Below the pieces are notes generated by a model. That model searched no databases and was not told the origin of the DNA. It was given only the letters and a program-made list of their open reading frames with translations. A stretch of 64,000 bases of DNA from Epiperipatus broadwayi. Taxonomy: Eukaryota > Onychophora > Udeonychophora > Euonychophora > Peripatidae. Position numbers and translations under genes: made by a program. Where the stretch lies: the NCBI GenBank assembly GCA_028023455.1, contig JAQFVV010000064.1, positions 1,335,825 to 1,399,824 of the forward strand, read 5' to 3'. Below are positions 46,263-58,936 of the stretch, in pieces (position 1 is the stretch's first letter; each line of letters starts with the position of its first letter).

Positions 46263-46529
46263 TATAGGGGAGTTGAACTCAGACTTTCAAGCCACTTCAC
46301 TATTCACACTATCTCATACTACTGATATTCATGACCATGCACATGCAGAAATGATAATCACTAATATATGTATTTTGTGCTAAACCAGCGCTCATCAGTT
46401 GGTCCAGCATGAAATACGTATATTGTTGATTATTTATCTTTTCTGCATGTGTGTGATCATTTGTATCAGTAATATGAGATAGTGTTCATAGTTAAGAGAC
46501 TTGAAAGTCTTAGTTCAAATCTTCTATGT
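46263..46529. mobile_element. Collapsed family A palindrome
   Basis: The outer ends (ggggagttgaactcagactt and its partner) and inner hammerhead flanks form two short arms that meet inside the ribozyme. The minus-strand copy reads CCAA-CUGAUGA-GCGCU...AGCAC-AAA, so the G of GAA is lost. The right arm starts after the core. Neither ribozyme is intact. Confidence 0.65.
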
Positions 46530-47690
46530 TTTAAAAGTGTAGTAGTTTTAAAACTAGTATAAATATTAAGTCCAGACTGTAGTTCTCTATTGCCTGACTT
46601 TTAAAAATAAGAAAGAAATTTCTAATGATAAAAGAAGAAGAATCCAAATTTTAAAACAGACTTTTTTTTCAATTACAAATAAAAAAACAATATTTGAAAT
46701 TTATCTACATTTTATAAATCGATAAAAGATGTATTTTGTTTCCCCAATCTCACTTCCATCATCCACACCAACTCTTCTCTAAATCCAATGAGAAATTGAA
46801 AATAGAAATAAAAGTTCACCAAAAAGTAGAAGGTCCAGTCAGGACGTTCATCAATGAAAGGGTCTCCTATCATATTCATCCAAAATGCCATAAAGTTGGG
46901 TATCTTTTTGAGAATCAGACTGTCTGTGTTTCTCTCATTTTTAATCTGGTTTACCAGATGCAAGTTCAATTTCAGTGACTCAAATTTAAATATAAGGGAA
47001 CACTTCAAAAAACTTTTAAAAGGCATTTGCCTCAGAGACTGCATGTTAGCCACTGAATGGCTACATGTGGAAACCTGGTTTTTGGTAAATTTTACAAGAC
47101 CAAATGCTCCTTAAACTTCAAATGTGGTCACTGTCAACTCCAATGGTTTAGAGATTTTTTTCTTCACAGTTATTTCAAGATAAATCAGTTCTCTGTTTTC
47201 CTATTAATGTATTCTAATTGATCTAATAAATTTTTAATTTTGAAAAAAAAATAGAAGACATATCAATGAAAACTAATACTAAGTGGTTTTAGATTACACT
47301 TGAATTTATACATTTAGTTCAAATAGTATTATCATTTGAATATATTGCCAATTTGCAAAGAAGTGTATAATTTTTGATTCATTATCCCAATATTTAAAGC
47401 TGTGTTTAAAGACTCAATTAAAAAGAAAATTAAAATGTTGATAGCTGACTATATTGATACCATATTTACAGCATAAATGGATCTACTTTTTCATAAAAAC
47501 TATGCACAAGTTTAACATTATGAAGCCTGTATTGCACATTCATTTCATATGTTCATTATAAAGATGTGATTTTACAATAGTGAATTGTAGATAAGATAAA
47601 GAACATATTGATTAACTAATGATCTTGCCATTGGATTTTTAAAGTTTTATGGAATATCTTTTGATAGGATGTCTAAGTCTCACTTTATAA
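46530..47690. other. AT-rich stretch with an unexplained minus-strand open frame
   Basis: A 113-codon minus-strand frame at 46712-47053 (MANMQSLRQMPF..., WTFYFLVNFYFYFQF) has a mixed composition and no recognised motif. It may be a remnant of a larger unknown coding repeat. Confidence 0.35.
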
Positions 47691-47691
47691 A

Positions 47692-47892
47692 TTATATAAC
47701 ATTTCTATATACCACTATTTTAGTTGTAGTAATTACTTTTCTGTGATGAAACATTCTATTTTGTAACTTGTTAAAAGCAGTAATGGAAGCACATTGGAAT
47801 TTCTGCTTCTCATCATCTAAGTCCCTCTTTCTATTTCTAAAACTACCAATATATTTAAGCCAGTTCACATTTTCAAGCTGAAAACCATTCAA
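47692..47892 (-). pseudogene. LINE reverse-transcriptase fragment
   Basis: MNGFQLENVNWLKYIGSFRN, then CASITAFNKLQNRMF and TTTKIVVYRNV follow the common LINE pattern N-x-L-x-x-V-x-x-F-K-Y-L-G-S ... A-x-x-A-F-x-x-L ... T-K-x-x-V-Y-R-A. That places it after the catalytic palm, in the thumb region. It is short and isolated, so a dead fragment. It is not close to the RTE copies. Confidence 0.65.
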
Positions 47893-48560
47893 CTAAAACT
47901 AGTGAGGATTTTCTGTTCCATCAGTGGCTCATAAAAAATTGAGATATTTTGAATATTAAGTATTAAACCAAAATAGTCATATGTTGCATTCAAAACATTA
48001 CATTTATTCTGTTGATTATCAAATCATGAGCTACTGTAAATCCAGAATCCAAGATGTTGTTTTACTACTAATACTACTGCGAATACTGTTAACCTAATAT
48101 TATCTTTCTATTTTTTTAAGTTGAAATGACCACACTTTTTGCAAGAATCTGATGATGATGATGAAGAGGAAAGTTAATCTGAATTAGAGATTATTAGCAT
48201 AAATTTACTCTATTCTTGAGTCAAATGAATATTATTATTGTTTTAGCAAGGCATCCATGCTTTGATTTGTATGATTTTAGGAGATACGGTTATAATTGTT
48301 CAATACTCAGATGTAATTAGGAAATGTAATTGGCATTTCTATTTGGTATCTATGAATTATATATGCTTTTACAAATAAGTTTAGAATAGAGTGATATAGA
48401 GTTAATGCAAATCACATGGTGCTTTGTTTTAGTCTATATTTGGAAATATCATAATTGTTTTAAAAATACCATTTCAAATTGCAAAAATTTAATGATTTAA
48501 ATATAATTTGCAGTTTTATTTTTTGCCTTATTATGCATAACATTGATTAGAGATAAATTC
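47893..48560. other. AT-rich DNA
   Basis: Nothing recognised. A short gatgatgatgatgaagagg tract is near 48150. Confidence 0.4.
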
Positions 48561-48569
48561 ACTGGTGGT

Positions 48570-49240
48570 GAGAAGTTATACACATTGTTATATCCGCACT
48601 TACAACTGTGCGGCTATCCAATAACGTTCGCTAATGTTCAATTCCCACGCTGTTTTCTTGCCACTAATGCTCTGCTATGTATGCTTTCCAACGAATGGTC
48701 TGCAACGAATGCTCTGAATATACTCTGTATTCTCTGCACTGGGTGCTCTCCAAATGAATAGTCTGCAAGCGTATGCTCTCCAACAAATTGGTCTGCAATG
48801 TGCTCTCCAATGAATTGGTCTGCAACAAATGCTTTCCAATGAATTGGTCTGCAACGAATGCTCTCCAACAAAGGCTCTGAATATCTCCGCTGCGGTCTCC
48901 TTTAGCTAAACCTGTGAACTACATTTTCACTGGGCGTTGGTCATTAACCGCAAGCACTAATGCGAGATATCTCTGCTGGTGTTAAACAGACGTCTACTCA
49001 AATACTGCCTACTCAATACTGCTCTGCTTAGATGTTACACAGTCCTCTTATCACTCCCTGATAACTACAACAATCAATCAATACACTGTCCAATAAGGCA
49101 ATGTCTCTTATCCAGAAATATTTGTAATCAGCAAATATTTCTTGGAATTATCGATCGCCATTATGTCAATGCATTAATTAAATTCCTCAGTTATCAGAGT
49201 GCAATCTAAAAATAACCTCTCGAATAAATTCTAGTTTTTT
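48570..49240. other. GC-richer block, possible solo LTR or unknown repeat
   Basis: Base composition rises sharply (ccgctgcggtctcc, ctgggcgttggtcattaacc). It holds a minisatellite, then a perfect-looking aaatatttgtaatcagcaaatattt inverted motif near 49118-49142. No coding similarity was seen. It could be regulatory sequence of a retrovirus-like LTR, but I could not define TG...CA ends. Confidence 0.35.
48681..48890. repeat. About 29-bp minisatellite
   Basis: Seven or so variants of gctctccaatgaattggtct plus gcaacgaat, including gctttccaacgaatggtctg and gctctccaacaaattggtct. Confidence 0.85.
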
Positions 49241-49285
49241 CTGGAGTGCACAAAAATGTCTGCCATTCTTACAAACGCTACACAC

Positions 49286-49535
49286 ATAATGAATACTATT
49301 TCTGTAGTATAATTTTTACTACACCACTATCACACAAACTAGGAATTGCCAACTGATGAGTGCTGATTCAGCATGAAATGTGCATCTTGGAGATAACAGA
49401 TTATTTTTCAAGTCTTTGGTCCTATGTTTATGATTACATCCTTCTGCAAGGTGTTAAAAATGAATAGAAACCAGTCCCAACCTTGTGTGAAAGTGGTGTA
49501 GTGAAAATTATACTACAGAAATAAATATTCATTAT
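49286..49535. mobile_element. Family C foldback carrying a hammerhead
   Basis: Inverted ends of about 51 bp (49286-49336 and 49484-49535: ataatgaatactatttctgt... and its complement with ttatactacagaaat) enclose a hammerhead and about 90 bp of unique sequence. The flank sequence differs from families A and B, so the ribozyme cassette occurs in a different terminal context. Confidence 0.78.
49349..49390 (+). ncRNA. Type I hammerhead ribozyme, complete with a looped stem III
   Basis: Stem I CCAA/UUGG; CUGAUGA; stem II GUGCU/AGCAU (one G-U closing pair, loop GAUUC); GAA; stem III AUG/CAU with loop UG; cleavage triplet AUC. All invariant bases are present. Because stem III has a loop and the other stems are intact, this is a strong candidate for self-cleavage. 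Confidence 0.82.
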
Positions 49536-49540
49536 TGGAT

Positions 49541-52235
49541 AATCTCTATTCTAATGAATGACTAATAATAATTATTAAGTTGTTTGACTTAAAAGGAATT
49601 AAATAAAAATTGAATAAATTTTTACTATAGCAACAAAAGCATTTATTACTTCAAATTTGAGTTGCAAATACGATCTGTTGTTTTTATATTGTTGTAAATT
49701 AAAAATGAATAATTTATTGATATAAACATTATAAATTGCAACTTGAAAATTATATGTATTATCTCCATCATATAAGCAATAGTGTTTACTGCAATTAGTT
49801 TATCAGTAAATTTTGTACTCAGCATTAAAGTAACAAAATAGTCTTAGGTTTTGCAACATCGCTGTCCATCCTATCAAATATTGCTCAACTATTTATTCTT
49901 CAAGTTTTTCAAACTTTCCGATGAATTCATTTTCTGCAAATTTAATATTTTATTTGTTAACAAATTTTGGAAAAACATCAGATCCAATCGTCCAGTGTGA
50001 TACATGATTACTAATTATTACATACGTCATAATTGCTCTACCATTTTTTCTCATATGCAATCATATTTATTTGCATATCAATGACAAAATTGTTTGAAAT
50101 AATTTGAATTTTTTTTCCAATTATTGTTTTATCTTTGCATTATCAAATAATTCAATTTTTTTCTCTCTAACTTTATACTTGCAAAAATTATATTTTCTTT
50201 ATATCTAGTTTTTTTAATATCACCCCGAATTTATTTAAACTTATTATTAATATTTATCTATTCATTTTTTTTTCAATGTTCTTTTATTTAAATAAATTTC
50301 CCATTAAATCATAATAACTCTTTAATTTTTCTTATGCTTTTCAACATATTTTTTCTGGTAGTTATCTTTACATTTAGATGATGTGATGTAAAATGACCTC
50401 ATGTCTAGATCGTATATCCAGAGATTATTTCCATACAATAATAGACTCTGGGAAAAAATGTTAAGATAAAAATATTGGAATTTTTGTGTAAAATAAATAT
50501 GTATTTATCTTAAAATCAAAATTCAACTATTCACATTTGCGGCATTTATAATTCAAAATCGCTATTGCAGATTCAATTAAAGTTCCAAACTTTTGATTAA
50601 TCAATTACAGAATCAGCAATAAAAATATATTTATCTTTTAAAACTATATTTGCTTTAGTTTAGTTTCAAAAATGCAAATTAATAATTAATTAAATTATTA
50701 AAATGAACTTAAGTTTTTTTTAATAAATAAATGACTTTTTATACTTAATGAAAATAATCTATAGCGGTAAACATAAAACTTATACTGTATTTGTTATCCA
50801 ATTATAAATTAAAGTTGTACGTTGGTGATTTTTTTTTGTCAATTTGCTTTCATGTAAAATTAAACACTTTTTACTAAAATATTAATTCTTTTTCTAAAAT
50901 AATTTATATCTCATACATATTTTGTGAAAAAAAATCATTAATGTATCAAAAATAGGTTCTAAAGTACGTTTTCACTGAAAAATCAAAGCGAAAAATTGAA
51001 CTGTATAAATTTATTGACAGGCGCACTCTGGTGGAGAACAGAAGGAACAACTAATTTAAAACATTAATTCCATTTTTAATAAAACTTTTGCAGACTTAAC
51101 TCTATGCAATGATTTGAAATTAAGACAAAACTTCTATAGAACATGTATGTATATTATATATTCTCTTTCCTTCAAATCTTTTTATTTTTTATTATTTAAT
51201 TTTGAACGGTTGCTATTATTACATTTCATATTTCAACTTAGAACTATTTGCATATTATTTAAATGTAGATACTATTTACATATCTATTCACACTAATAAA
51301 TATATGTTAATTTAGTATTATTTTTTTATGCACATTTTTTTCTGATTCAATTAGCAAAAGACATTAAAACTTTTGTAGTTACCTTTATTATTAAAATTTT
51401 AACAGTTTTTTTATTTAAAAAAAACAGAAAATGGTTCCAAAAAATACTACATTACGTTTATTACACTGAGATAGAATAATCATAGAAATATGAGAGCGAT
51501 AGAAATTTCTTAAATGATTGATTTTATGGGCAAGAAAATGTTCCATACAATTTTCGGATTTAACCACATATAAGTGTGTTTGGTATTATTTTTTGAATAA
51601 ATTTAGTGCGTCTTCTAATAGTAATTTTATTAAAAATATTTCACTTTTTTTCTCGATTTTAATTTGTTTTTCCATTTCAAAGTAGTAATTGCTCAATTAT
51701 AACCATAATGCTTAGGTTGGAACTCAACTGCCATTTTCTGGACAGGATAACTTATTAAGTAGTTGCTTCTAGAGATACTACAATCCGTTTTTTTCATAGA
51801 ATTTCTAAAAAAATCTACAGACTTGACCATGTAAACTAGAAGGCAGCACATAAATTCCCATCAAAAAGGTGCTGCTATGTAACAATATCAGGAATTTACA
51901 CTCACTTATATGAATAAAACAAATTATATTTACAGCCAAGTATATGTATAAGCAGCATAATGCACCATTAACAACACGTGTGATAAAGCAGTGTGGCATT
52001 CCAAAAAAAAAAAAAAACCAGAGAGAAAGCAAAAAATACATTTGAAAATAAAATAAAAAATTGGAATTAGAATTCCTGCACTTGTAATCAAAAGCTGAAA
52101 ATATAGTTGTCAAACACAATTCCATAATTATGTAAGATGGTCAAAGACATCCAAACTTTGCACTAAGTAGATTGAAAAAATAATTATTTATTTAACCGCA
52201 GATATGATTGTGCTTATTAAATTCTTATATTCTGT
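49541..52235. other. Long AT-rich stretch, no gene recognised
   Basis: The open frames at 51114 (+) and 51805 (-) are composition artefacts. No repeat arms noticed. Confidence 0.45.
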
Positions 52236-52520
52236 GATGAGTTTCTGATTTATGCCTTTGCCAATGAAGAATTATTTGGATCTAGTGCATGGGGATTTTT
52301 AGGATATAAAACCATCAACGGTTAAATTTCTTTTACCTTTTTTGTCCAATAAAGCTACCAGCCTGAAATTCAAGAGCATATTCACATTTGGCCCAGTTAA
52401 ACACTCGTCAATGTTAAAAGCCAGAAACTAGACTAGAATATGAATAGGATAGCATTGGATGAGGATTTAATGAGCATTATTAAACATCTAGCACATTAAT
52501 GATTATTCAAGGTTACAATA
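52236..52520. repeat. Eroded family D-like fragment
   Basis: tctagtgcatggggattttt, taaaagccagaaactagact and attggatgaggatttaatg recall the family D arms, with many changes. Confidence 0.45.
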
Positions 52521-53296
52521 AGTGAAAGGGCTGGAGTAGAATAAAAATTAGTTTTTAAAAACCATTAATATATTGAGGTTGTGCTTTTTTTTTTGTTTTG
52601 ATTGAAGAAAGTAAAATAAAAAATAGAGAAAGAATTGCGGGGAAAAAATAAACACAATTAAATTTGTTATAAATGTCAGTAATAATTATTAGTTAATTAA
52701 GAAAAATTAAATTTATGGAAAAAATATTTACTATATTCTTTACTATTTTAATGGCATCCGTCTAATGCTGTTAACACTTAAGCCAATTTTAAAAAATTTT
52801 AAATAGGTTTAAACATACATAATAAAAATGTGAAATAATGATGATACTTGGGTGAAAGTTTTATTTTCATCTTAATCTTATTAAGATACCCTTTTCTTTG
52901 CATTGACTTTTTCAAGTTTCATTCTGAATGCTATGTAAATTTTTATAAAGTTTAACTGTATATTACTATGTTACTATGTTTAATAAATTTATTTTTAAAC
53001 AAGATAATAGAATTAGTGAACAGCTTTTATAAAATGGGATAGAAGAGAAAAATAAATAAATCAGAACTAAAACAAATATTTGCTAATAAGAAATAGGAAT
53101 TAGATGAGTTCTCTGTAATATATAATTAATTCCAGCGAGGCAAAATGTTTAATTTGGTTAAATAGGTTTCTAAGTTTATGAGTTATGCGTAGAAACATGT
53201 AACCTCCTCCAAAGAGAACCAAATTTTTATCATATACAATCATAACTGATTATGTATTTCCATCCATATATTTTAATTTTATATTATGTATTAAAA
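52521..53296. other. AT-rich spacer
   Basis: Nothing recognised. Confidence 0.4.
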
Positions 53297-53770
53297 CAAG
53301 CAAAACTCTCTATATGTATTGCCACTCAGTGCAAGCCAGAGTAATCAATGGATGCTAGAAGGCTTGTGCATAAAATCCCCATCTAGTGCCTACTCATCCA
53401 ATATCCCCAGACTAGTTTCTGGCTTGTGGCCTTCGTCAGTGAGGATCCTTGGATTTGAGAGCACTGTAGCTAGATCTTAGAATCTAATGCAACTCTCCAG
53501 CAACCACCTTTTATTTCTACTTAACTATAAAACTATGATACTCAAATTGAAAACACCATAATATTTTCAATCTAAGCTCATCAGCTTATATAGTTATATA
53601 GGTCTGAACTCAGTTCAGTACCTATTCATTTGGTGTTTTTGGTTCTTTAATAACCATAATTACCACTATCCTGTTAGGCAGGATTGGTTTTAAGCCAATA
53701 AACATCACATGATCATTGTTTCTTACTCTGGCTTGCACTGAATGGCAATATGTATAGAGAGTTTTGCATG
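53297..53770. mobile_element. Family D foldback, third copy
   Basis: caagcaaaactctctatatg... pairs with ...catatgtatagagagttttgc. It shares aatcaatggatgc and gaggatccttggatttgaga with the 17.4-kb copy. The right half contains an extra inverted copy of the family tail (catcacatgatcattgtttc). Confidence 0.75.
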
Positions 53771-53946
53771 TTTTAATAATAGTTAAGAGCAAGCATAAGA
53801 AACAGTGATCATGTGATATATTATGTATTAATTTTTTTTCAAAACCTTATTACTGTTTTTGATTATCAAAATACATTGCAAAACTGAATGTTGTAAATGT
53901 GAATAAACAGAAAAAGAATTGCAAATTGTATATTTTCTGATTTCAT

Positions 53947-53952
53947 TTTATT
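53947..53952 (-). terminator. Poly(A) signal AATAAA of gene 2
   Basis: Minus-strand AATAAA about 60 nt after the gene 2 stop codon. Confidence 0.55.
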
Positions 53953-54012
53953 AGCTTTCTTACATCTCAGCATTAAATATTTTTACATATTACATTAATT
54001 TTATAATTTTCA

Positions 54013-57000
54013 TTATTCTTCAAAATAATATATCGTTTTCTGACCTTCTGATGTAATATAATGGCTTTCATGGGTCTTATCTACTTGAAATAACTTAAAA
54101 ATACCCTTTATTTTAAGCTGATTAAGGGTTTCAGGATCTAAACCTGTCAAGCCAATTGGATTTCCATTTTCATCTAATTTGATCTCTTCTCCATTAATAA
54201 TAATAATATGTGTTCTTATTGAACTTTTAAGATCTCGGTTTATTATCTTGTTAAGATTGTTTATCGCTGTGTAACTATAAAATAAAATTCGTTGGTCAAC
54301 TCCACTTATTTTTGAAAATGTATTTAAAATGACTAACTGTAACCATTGCATTAAATGAACGTTATCTTGTGTTTCAGGTAATGAAAATTTATTAAGGATT
54401 TCAGCTGGAGCTGCTAGAATATCCTCATCTCTTAATGATTCACTATTTGGATCAATTGTTTGTAATGCCATAAGGATTGCAGTCATCCATAAATAAATTG
54501 CTTGAGATTTTTTACGGATAAAACTTCTCATCAATTGCTGCAAGTCATCATCATTTGGTTGAGAACTTGCACCATATTTTGAAAACTTCAAGATTATTTC
54601 CATACCTTTACTATCATATGCTTTATAAGTTTCTTTATCCAAAGTCCAATTAATTATCATTATCTTTTCTTCTTCAACCGGAAGCATAGCCATGCCAGGG
54701 CTTATGGGTCGTTGGATTCCATTTATCATCGCCCATGATATTACAAACTGATTTTTTTCTCCAGGAAACAAAGGTTTTATTCCAGGTGCTGGCTTTCCAT
54801 CTGCTCCATATAATATATATTTTCCATCAACTATATGCCAATTTGTAACCGTATAAGCAGGCAAAAATAATACTATTGCTTGGTTGTCTGGACCAATAGG
54901 TATCATTGTACCTTCAAAGTCGAACCAACTTAAAGAATAAGGAGTTATTTCTCCAGGGGCTATTGGATTAACCTCAGAAATGACATGCAATTCTATATCA
55001 AGTGGAACATATAAACCATTTATAATGATCCATCTTGCTATTTCAAAAGTGGGGAAATCTACATTCATGGGTTTTCCATCAGAATTAGCAGGGACTTTTT
55101 TACCATTTATATAAACCCACTTAAAAATTAAATCATTAATTTCATCTTCAGAAACTGGCTTAATATTTTTTAAAGGTTTACCTTTAGAATCAACAGGAAC
55201 ATATTTATCTTTAACAACCACCCATTTTGTAACACTTTCAATTTCTTCAGTTGGAATTGTGCTGCCATCTTTTCTCACTGGAATATATGAACCACCGATT
55301 TTCTTCCAGATAAAATATGGATTAGTACTTCCTGGATTGATTGGTTCTAAAAAAGGCAATGGTTTTTCGTCTGCACCCACTGGAATGTATTTACCATCTT
55401 TAATAATGATTTTAATTATGGTAATATGCTTTTCTGTTTCAACAGGTAATTGTGGATTTAATGCTTGATTATTTATATCTACAGGTATTTTTTCACCTGC
55501 TATTATTACCCAAGTTACAAAGGGGCTGTTTTCACCTGGTAAAAGAGGCATAAACCCAGGCACATTTTGGTCATGAGAATCTTTTGCAACTAATTTTCCA
55601 TTCTCATATATCCATTTAACTGTAATTACTTCAGATGGAATATTTCCCTGTGGTTCAATAGGTAAATTTAAATCATTTTGCTGGATCCATTCTTTGATGA
55701 ATTCTGAACTTTCTCCTGGTTTTATTGGTTTTTTGGAAAGTGGTTTGTCATCTTCTCCAATTGGTATAAAACATCCATTTATAACTAACCACCTCACAAT
55801 TTTTATTTGCTTTGGTGGAGCAGGAGTTGTTGTTATTGGTTGGTAGAGGGGGTTATCATTATGGTCATAAGGTTTGATTTCTCCATCTACAATTTTCCAC
55901 ACCACAAATGGATTTTTTTCACCAGGTTTTATGGGTTGAATTTCATCTATTGGTTTATCATTTAAACCTTTGGGTACTAACATTCCATCTTTAAAACTCC
56001 ATTTTACAATAACAGTTACTGAAGTTGTTTTGCCATTGGAATCTATAGGTTTTGGAATGCCATTGTCAAATGTCCAATCTTTGATGAGAGAATTTATCTC
56101 TCCGGGTAATACCGAATCAGTATTTGGTATAAGTTCATTATTTTCATTCAGTGGATAATATTTTCCATCTACTAGAAGCCATTTAATTATCACATTTTTT
56201 TTTTCATTTGAAGGAGTCAGTATTAAAGGATTTTGTGTTTTTATTGGATTTCCATTTTTATCAAATGGTTCAAACTGCCCATTGATAAATTTCCATGTTA
56301 TGTATATGTTGGGCATACCTGGTAGAATTGGCTCAATTTCATTTACTGTCTCGCCTTTGGAATTCTTAGCAACAAATTTTCCATTTTCTTTTTCCCAGAA
56401 AGTTACTTTCACTATTGTTTTTATGCTCCCATCTAGATTCACAGGAACTAGATTACCATTTTCATCAGTACTCCAATCTTTAACTAAGGGATTTTTTTCT
56501 CCTGGTACAACAGGTTTCATTTCTGAAATAGGTTCATTGTTTTCTCCCAAAGGCACAAATTTTCCATTTGCAAATATCCATTTTGTAATAGTAATTTTTG
56601 TATGATGTGTCTTTATTTCTGTTTGAAGTAGAACACCATCAGAATCGAAAGGTTTTAAGTCTCCATTTATATTTTTCCATACCACAAAGATATTATTTTC
56701 ACCTATATCAACAGGTTTAAGTTCTTTAATAGAATTATCATTGATATCTTTAGCAACTAATTTATTATTTATGTACTCCCATTTTACAATGACTGTAACA
56801 GGATATACTTCATCATCAGAATTTACTGGAACTGGGAATCCATCTTGAAATATCCATTTTTTAATGTGATTATTTTTATCTCCAGGAGATAATGGTTTAA
56901 TATCCAATATAGGTTTATCATTTTCATCTAATGCAATATATTTTCCATTACTAAGAATCCATTTTTTTATTCTTATAGTTTTCTTTTCTATTGGAATAAT

Positions 57001-58850
57001 ATTGCCTTCAAAATCAAATGGTTTGATTTCTCCATCTACATTTTTCCAAACAATATATACATTTTTCTGTCCAATGGATATTGGTTCAATACCTTTTACA
57101 GGTTTATTATCATCTCCTAGTGCGATTAAATGATTATTTTCAAATGACCATTTCACAATTTTTATAACTGGAGCTGGATTTGCATTTTTCTGTATTGGAA
57201 CATCAATTCCATCTTTTTTAATCCATTTTATAATCCAGGGATGTTCCTCTTGTGGAGAAAGTCCTGGAATATCTGGTATTCGTGTATTAGTGCTCCCAAA
57301 TGCATAATATTTATTATTAATAACTAACCATTTAACTATAGCAACTGTCTTAGGTGACTGTATTTCAGCCTCAACCTTAATTGGTTTGCCATCTAATCCA
57401 ATTGGAACAGGAATGCCAAGTTGATTTTCCCATCTTATAATAAAAATATTTTTTTCATTAGGTTTAACAGGATTCATATTTGGAATAGGTTTGTCATCAA
57501 ATCCAACAGGTGTATATCGTTCATTCAATATAATCCATTTTTTCAGTTTATAGGGAAATTTTTCAACTGGGAATATATTATCAATTAATCCTGTGGGAAT
57601 ATCAACTCCATTAACCTTTATCCATTTGTTAATTAGTAAATGCTTTTTCCCTGCTTTAACAGGTTCAAAGTTTTTCACTGGGAGCCCATCAATTCCTACA
57701 GGCACATAATAATCTCCAACAATTATCCATTTATAAATTTCTTCTGGGTAATGATCTACAGGCCAAGGTTCTTTAGATTTCTTTAAAGGAAATTTTTTAC
57801 CATTAGAGTTTAACCATCCTGTTGTGTAAGGAGTATAATCTCCATATTTTAGAGGATCCATAATAGTTATCACATTATTATCTGATCCTATTGCAAAAAA
57901 TAGATCTCTGTAATAAACCCATTTTACAATTTCTATTTTTAAAATATCCATTAATTTTTTCTCCATTGTGGTTTTAATGTATTCCAACATTTTGAGGTAT
58001 GGTTTGGGGAGTGTTATGGAAGAGCTTTGGAAAATTTCTCTCAAAAGCTTCAAGCTGACTATGTATAGCGATTTTTCATTTTTTGCATCAGGATAAATTG
58101 TCAGTATATTATCTGGAAAATCTTCTCTATCCATTACTTCATTGAATTTTCCATCTTCAAACAAAAGCCTTATCAGAATATTCAGAAGCCATTGTGTGTT
58201 GTACGGATGCCAAATTTTAAATCTTTTTACCAAGATAGAGTGTAATGTTTCTCCAAAGTGGGTCATTGAATATTCTATTTTGTCAAAAGTAAAAGTATCC
58301 ATATAAATTAGACCCTTATTAAGAATTGTCAGTTTTTTGACTAAAATTTCTAGCAACACATTCACGGATGGTTTTCGATCTTCACTGGACACTAATATTG
58401 TTGAGAATAATAATTGCATAGCTTCAAAATACCTTGACCATGGTAAGTGTTCATATTTAGAAGAAAGTATTGATGTTGGATTATAATAAGACACAGTTGT
58501 CTTTTCACGTACATCAATATTTAGGAAACTAATAGCTGCAGAGAGTACATATTCAATGCTTTCCGGATCAGCAATATTCAGACCATCACGTATCACTTCT
58601 GATAGATCTTTAGTGATAACATCCGTTTTACCTCGATTATTAAACCAATTTATAATAATGTTATGATGTTTTCCACCCCAGGGATTAATCTTTGGCCAGT
58701 AGGCAAAGGGCCATTTGTCATTAGAACCTAAATCAATAGAAATTTTTTCATAGCCTGAATACTTCCACTGGTATTTACTGGAGCTTTTACCAATATTAAA
58801 ATTGAATAAAAATCCATTGTTTGATCCTTTGACTCCAAAGTGGGCATATG
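54013..58850 (-). CDS. Gene 2 exon 2: giant secreted repeat protein
   Basis: Joined to the small first exon it gives about 1620 aa. The N-terminal region (about 10-310) has an aromatic, Gly-rich start (WPFAYWPKINPWGGKHHNII) and several predicted helices (PESIEYVLSAAISFLNIDV, VNVLLEILVKKLTILNKGL). About 320-1440 holds some 18 units of about 62 aa, each of two parts: IVKWLLVDGKYYPLNENNEL-like, then P-x-x-PGE-x-N, then a second W...NG...P half. From the fifth unit two unit types alternate (one with VVWKxVDGEIKPFD, one with IKxWxxxDGxPVP), a higher-order repeat of about 125 aa. The C-terminal 184 aa are helical (LMRSFIRKKSQAIYLWMTAI, NVHLMQWLQLVILNTFSKIS) and end with YYFEE. Only one Cys was noticed. 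The helical-ends-around-repeats layout recalls fibre-forming secreted proteins, but I see no homology to a named family. No frameshift or stop interrupts 4.8 kb, so the gene is under selection or very young. Confidence 0.9.
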
Positions 58851-58936
58851 CTAAAAGAAAAAAACTTTCTGTTAATATTATTATTATTGCCATATTCTTT
58901 TGAGATCAAATATTATAAATTTAAAAAAAAAATTAC

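Noticed and set aside
46712-47053. 113-codon minus-strand open frame as a gene
   Set aside because: No recognised motif, splice signals or matching neighbours; overlapping open frames exist on the other strand.
54013-58850. Assigning gene 2 to spidroins or bacterial choline-binding proteins
   Set aside because: Only the general layout or the W...G.YY...G pattern is similar. No diagnostic terminal-domain sequence is seen.
58851-58893. MAIIIILTESFFLLAYA as the native start of gene 2
   Set aside because: It coincides with a strong branch-like TATTAAC and TTTTTTTCTTTTAG acceptor, and its hydrophobic core contains a Glu. The spliced start fits better, though it is not proven.
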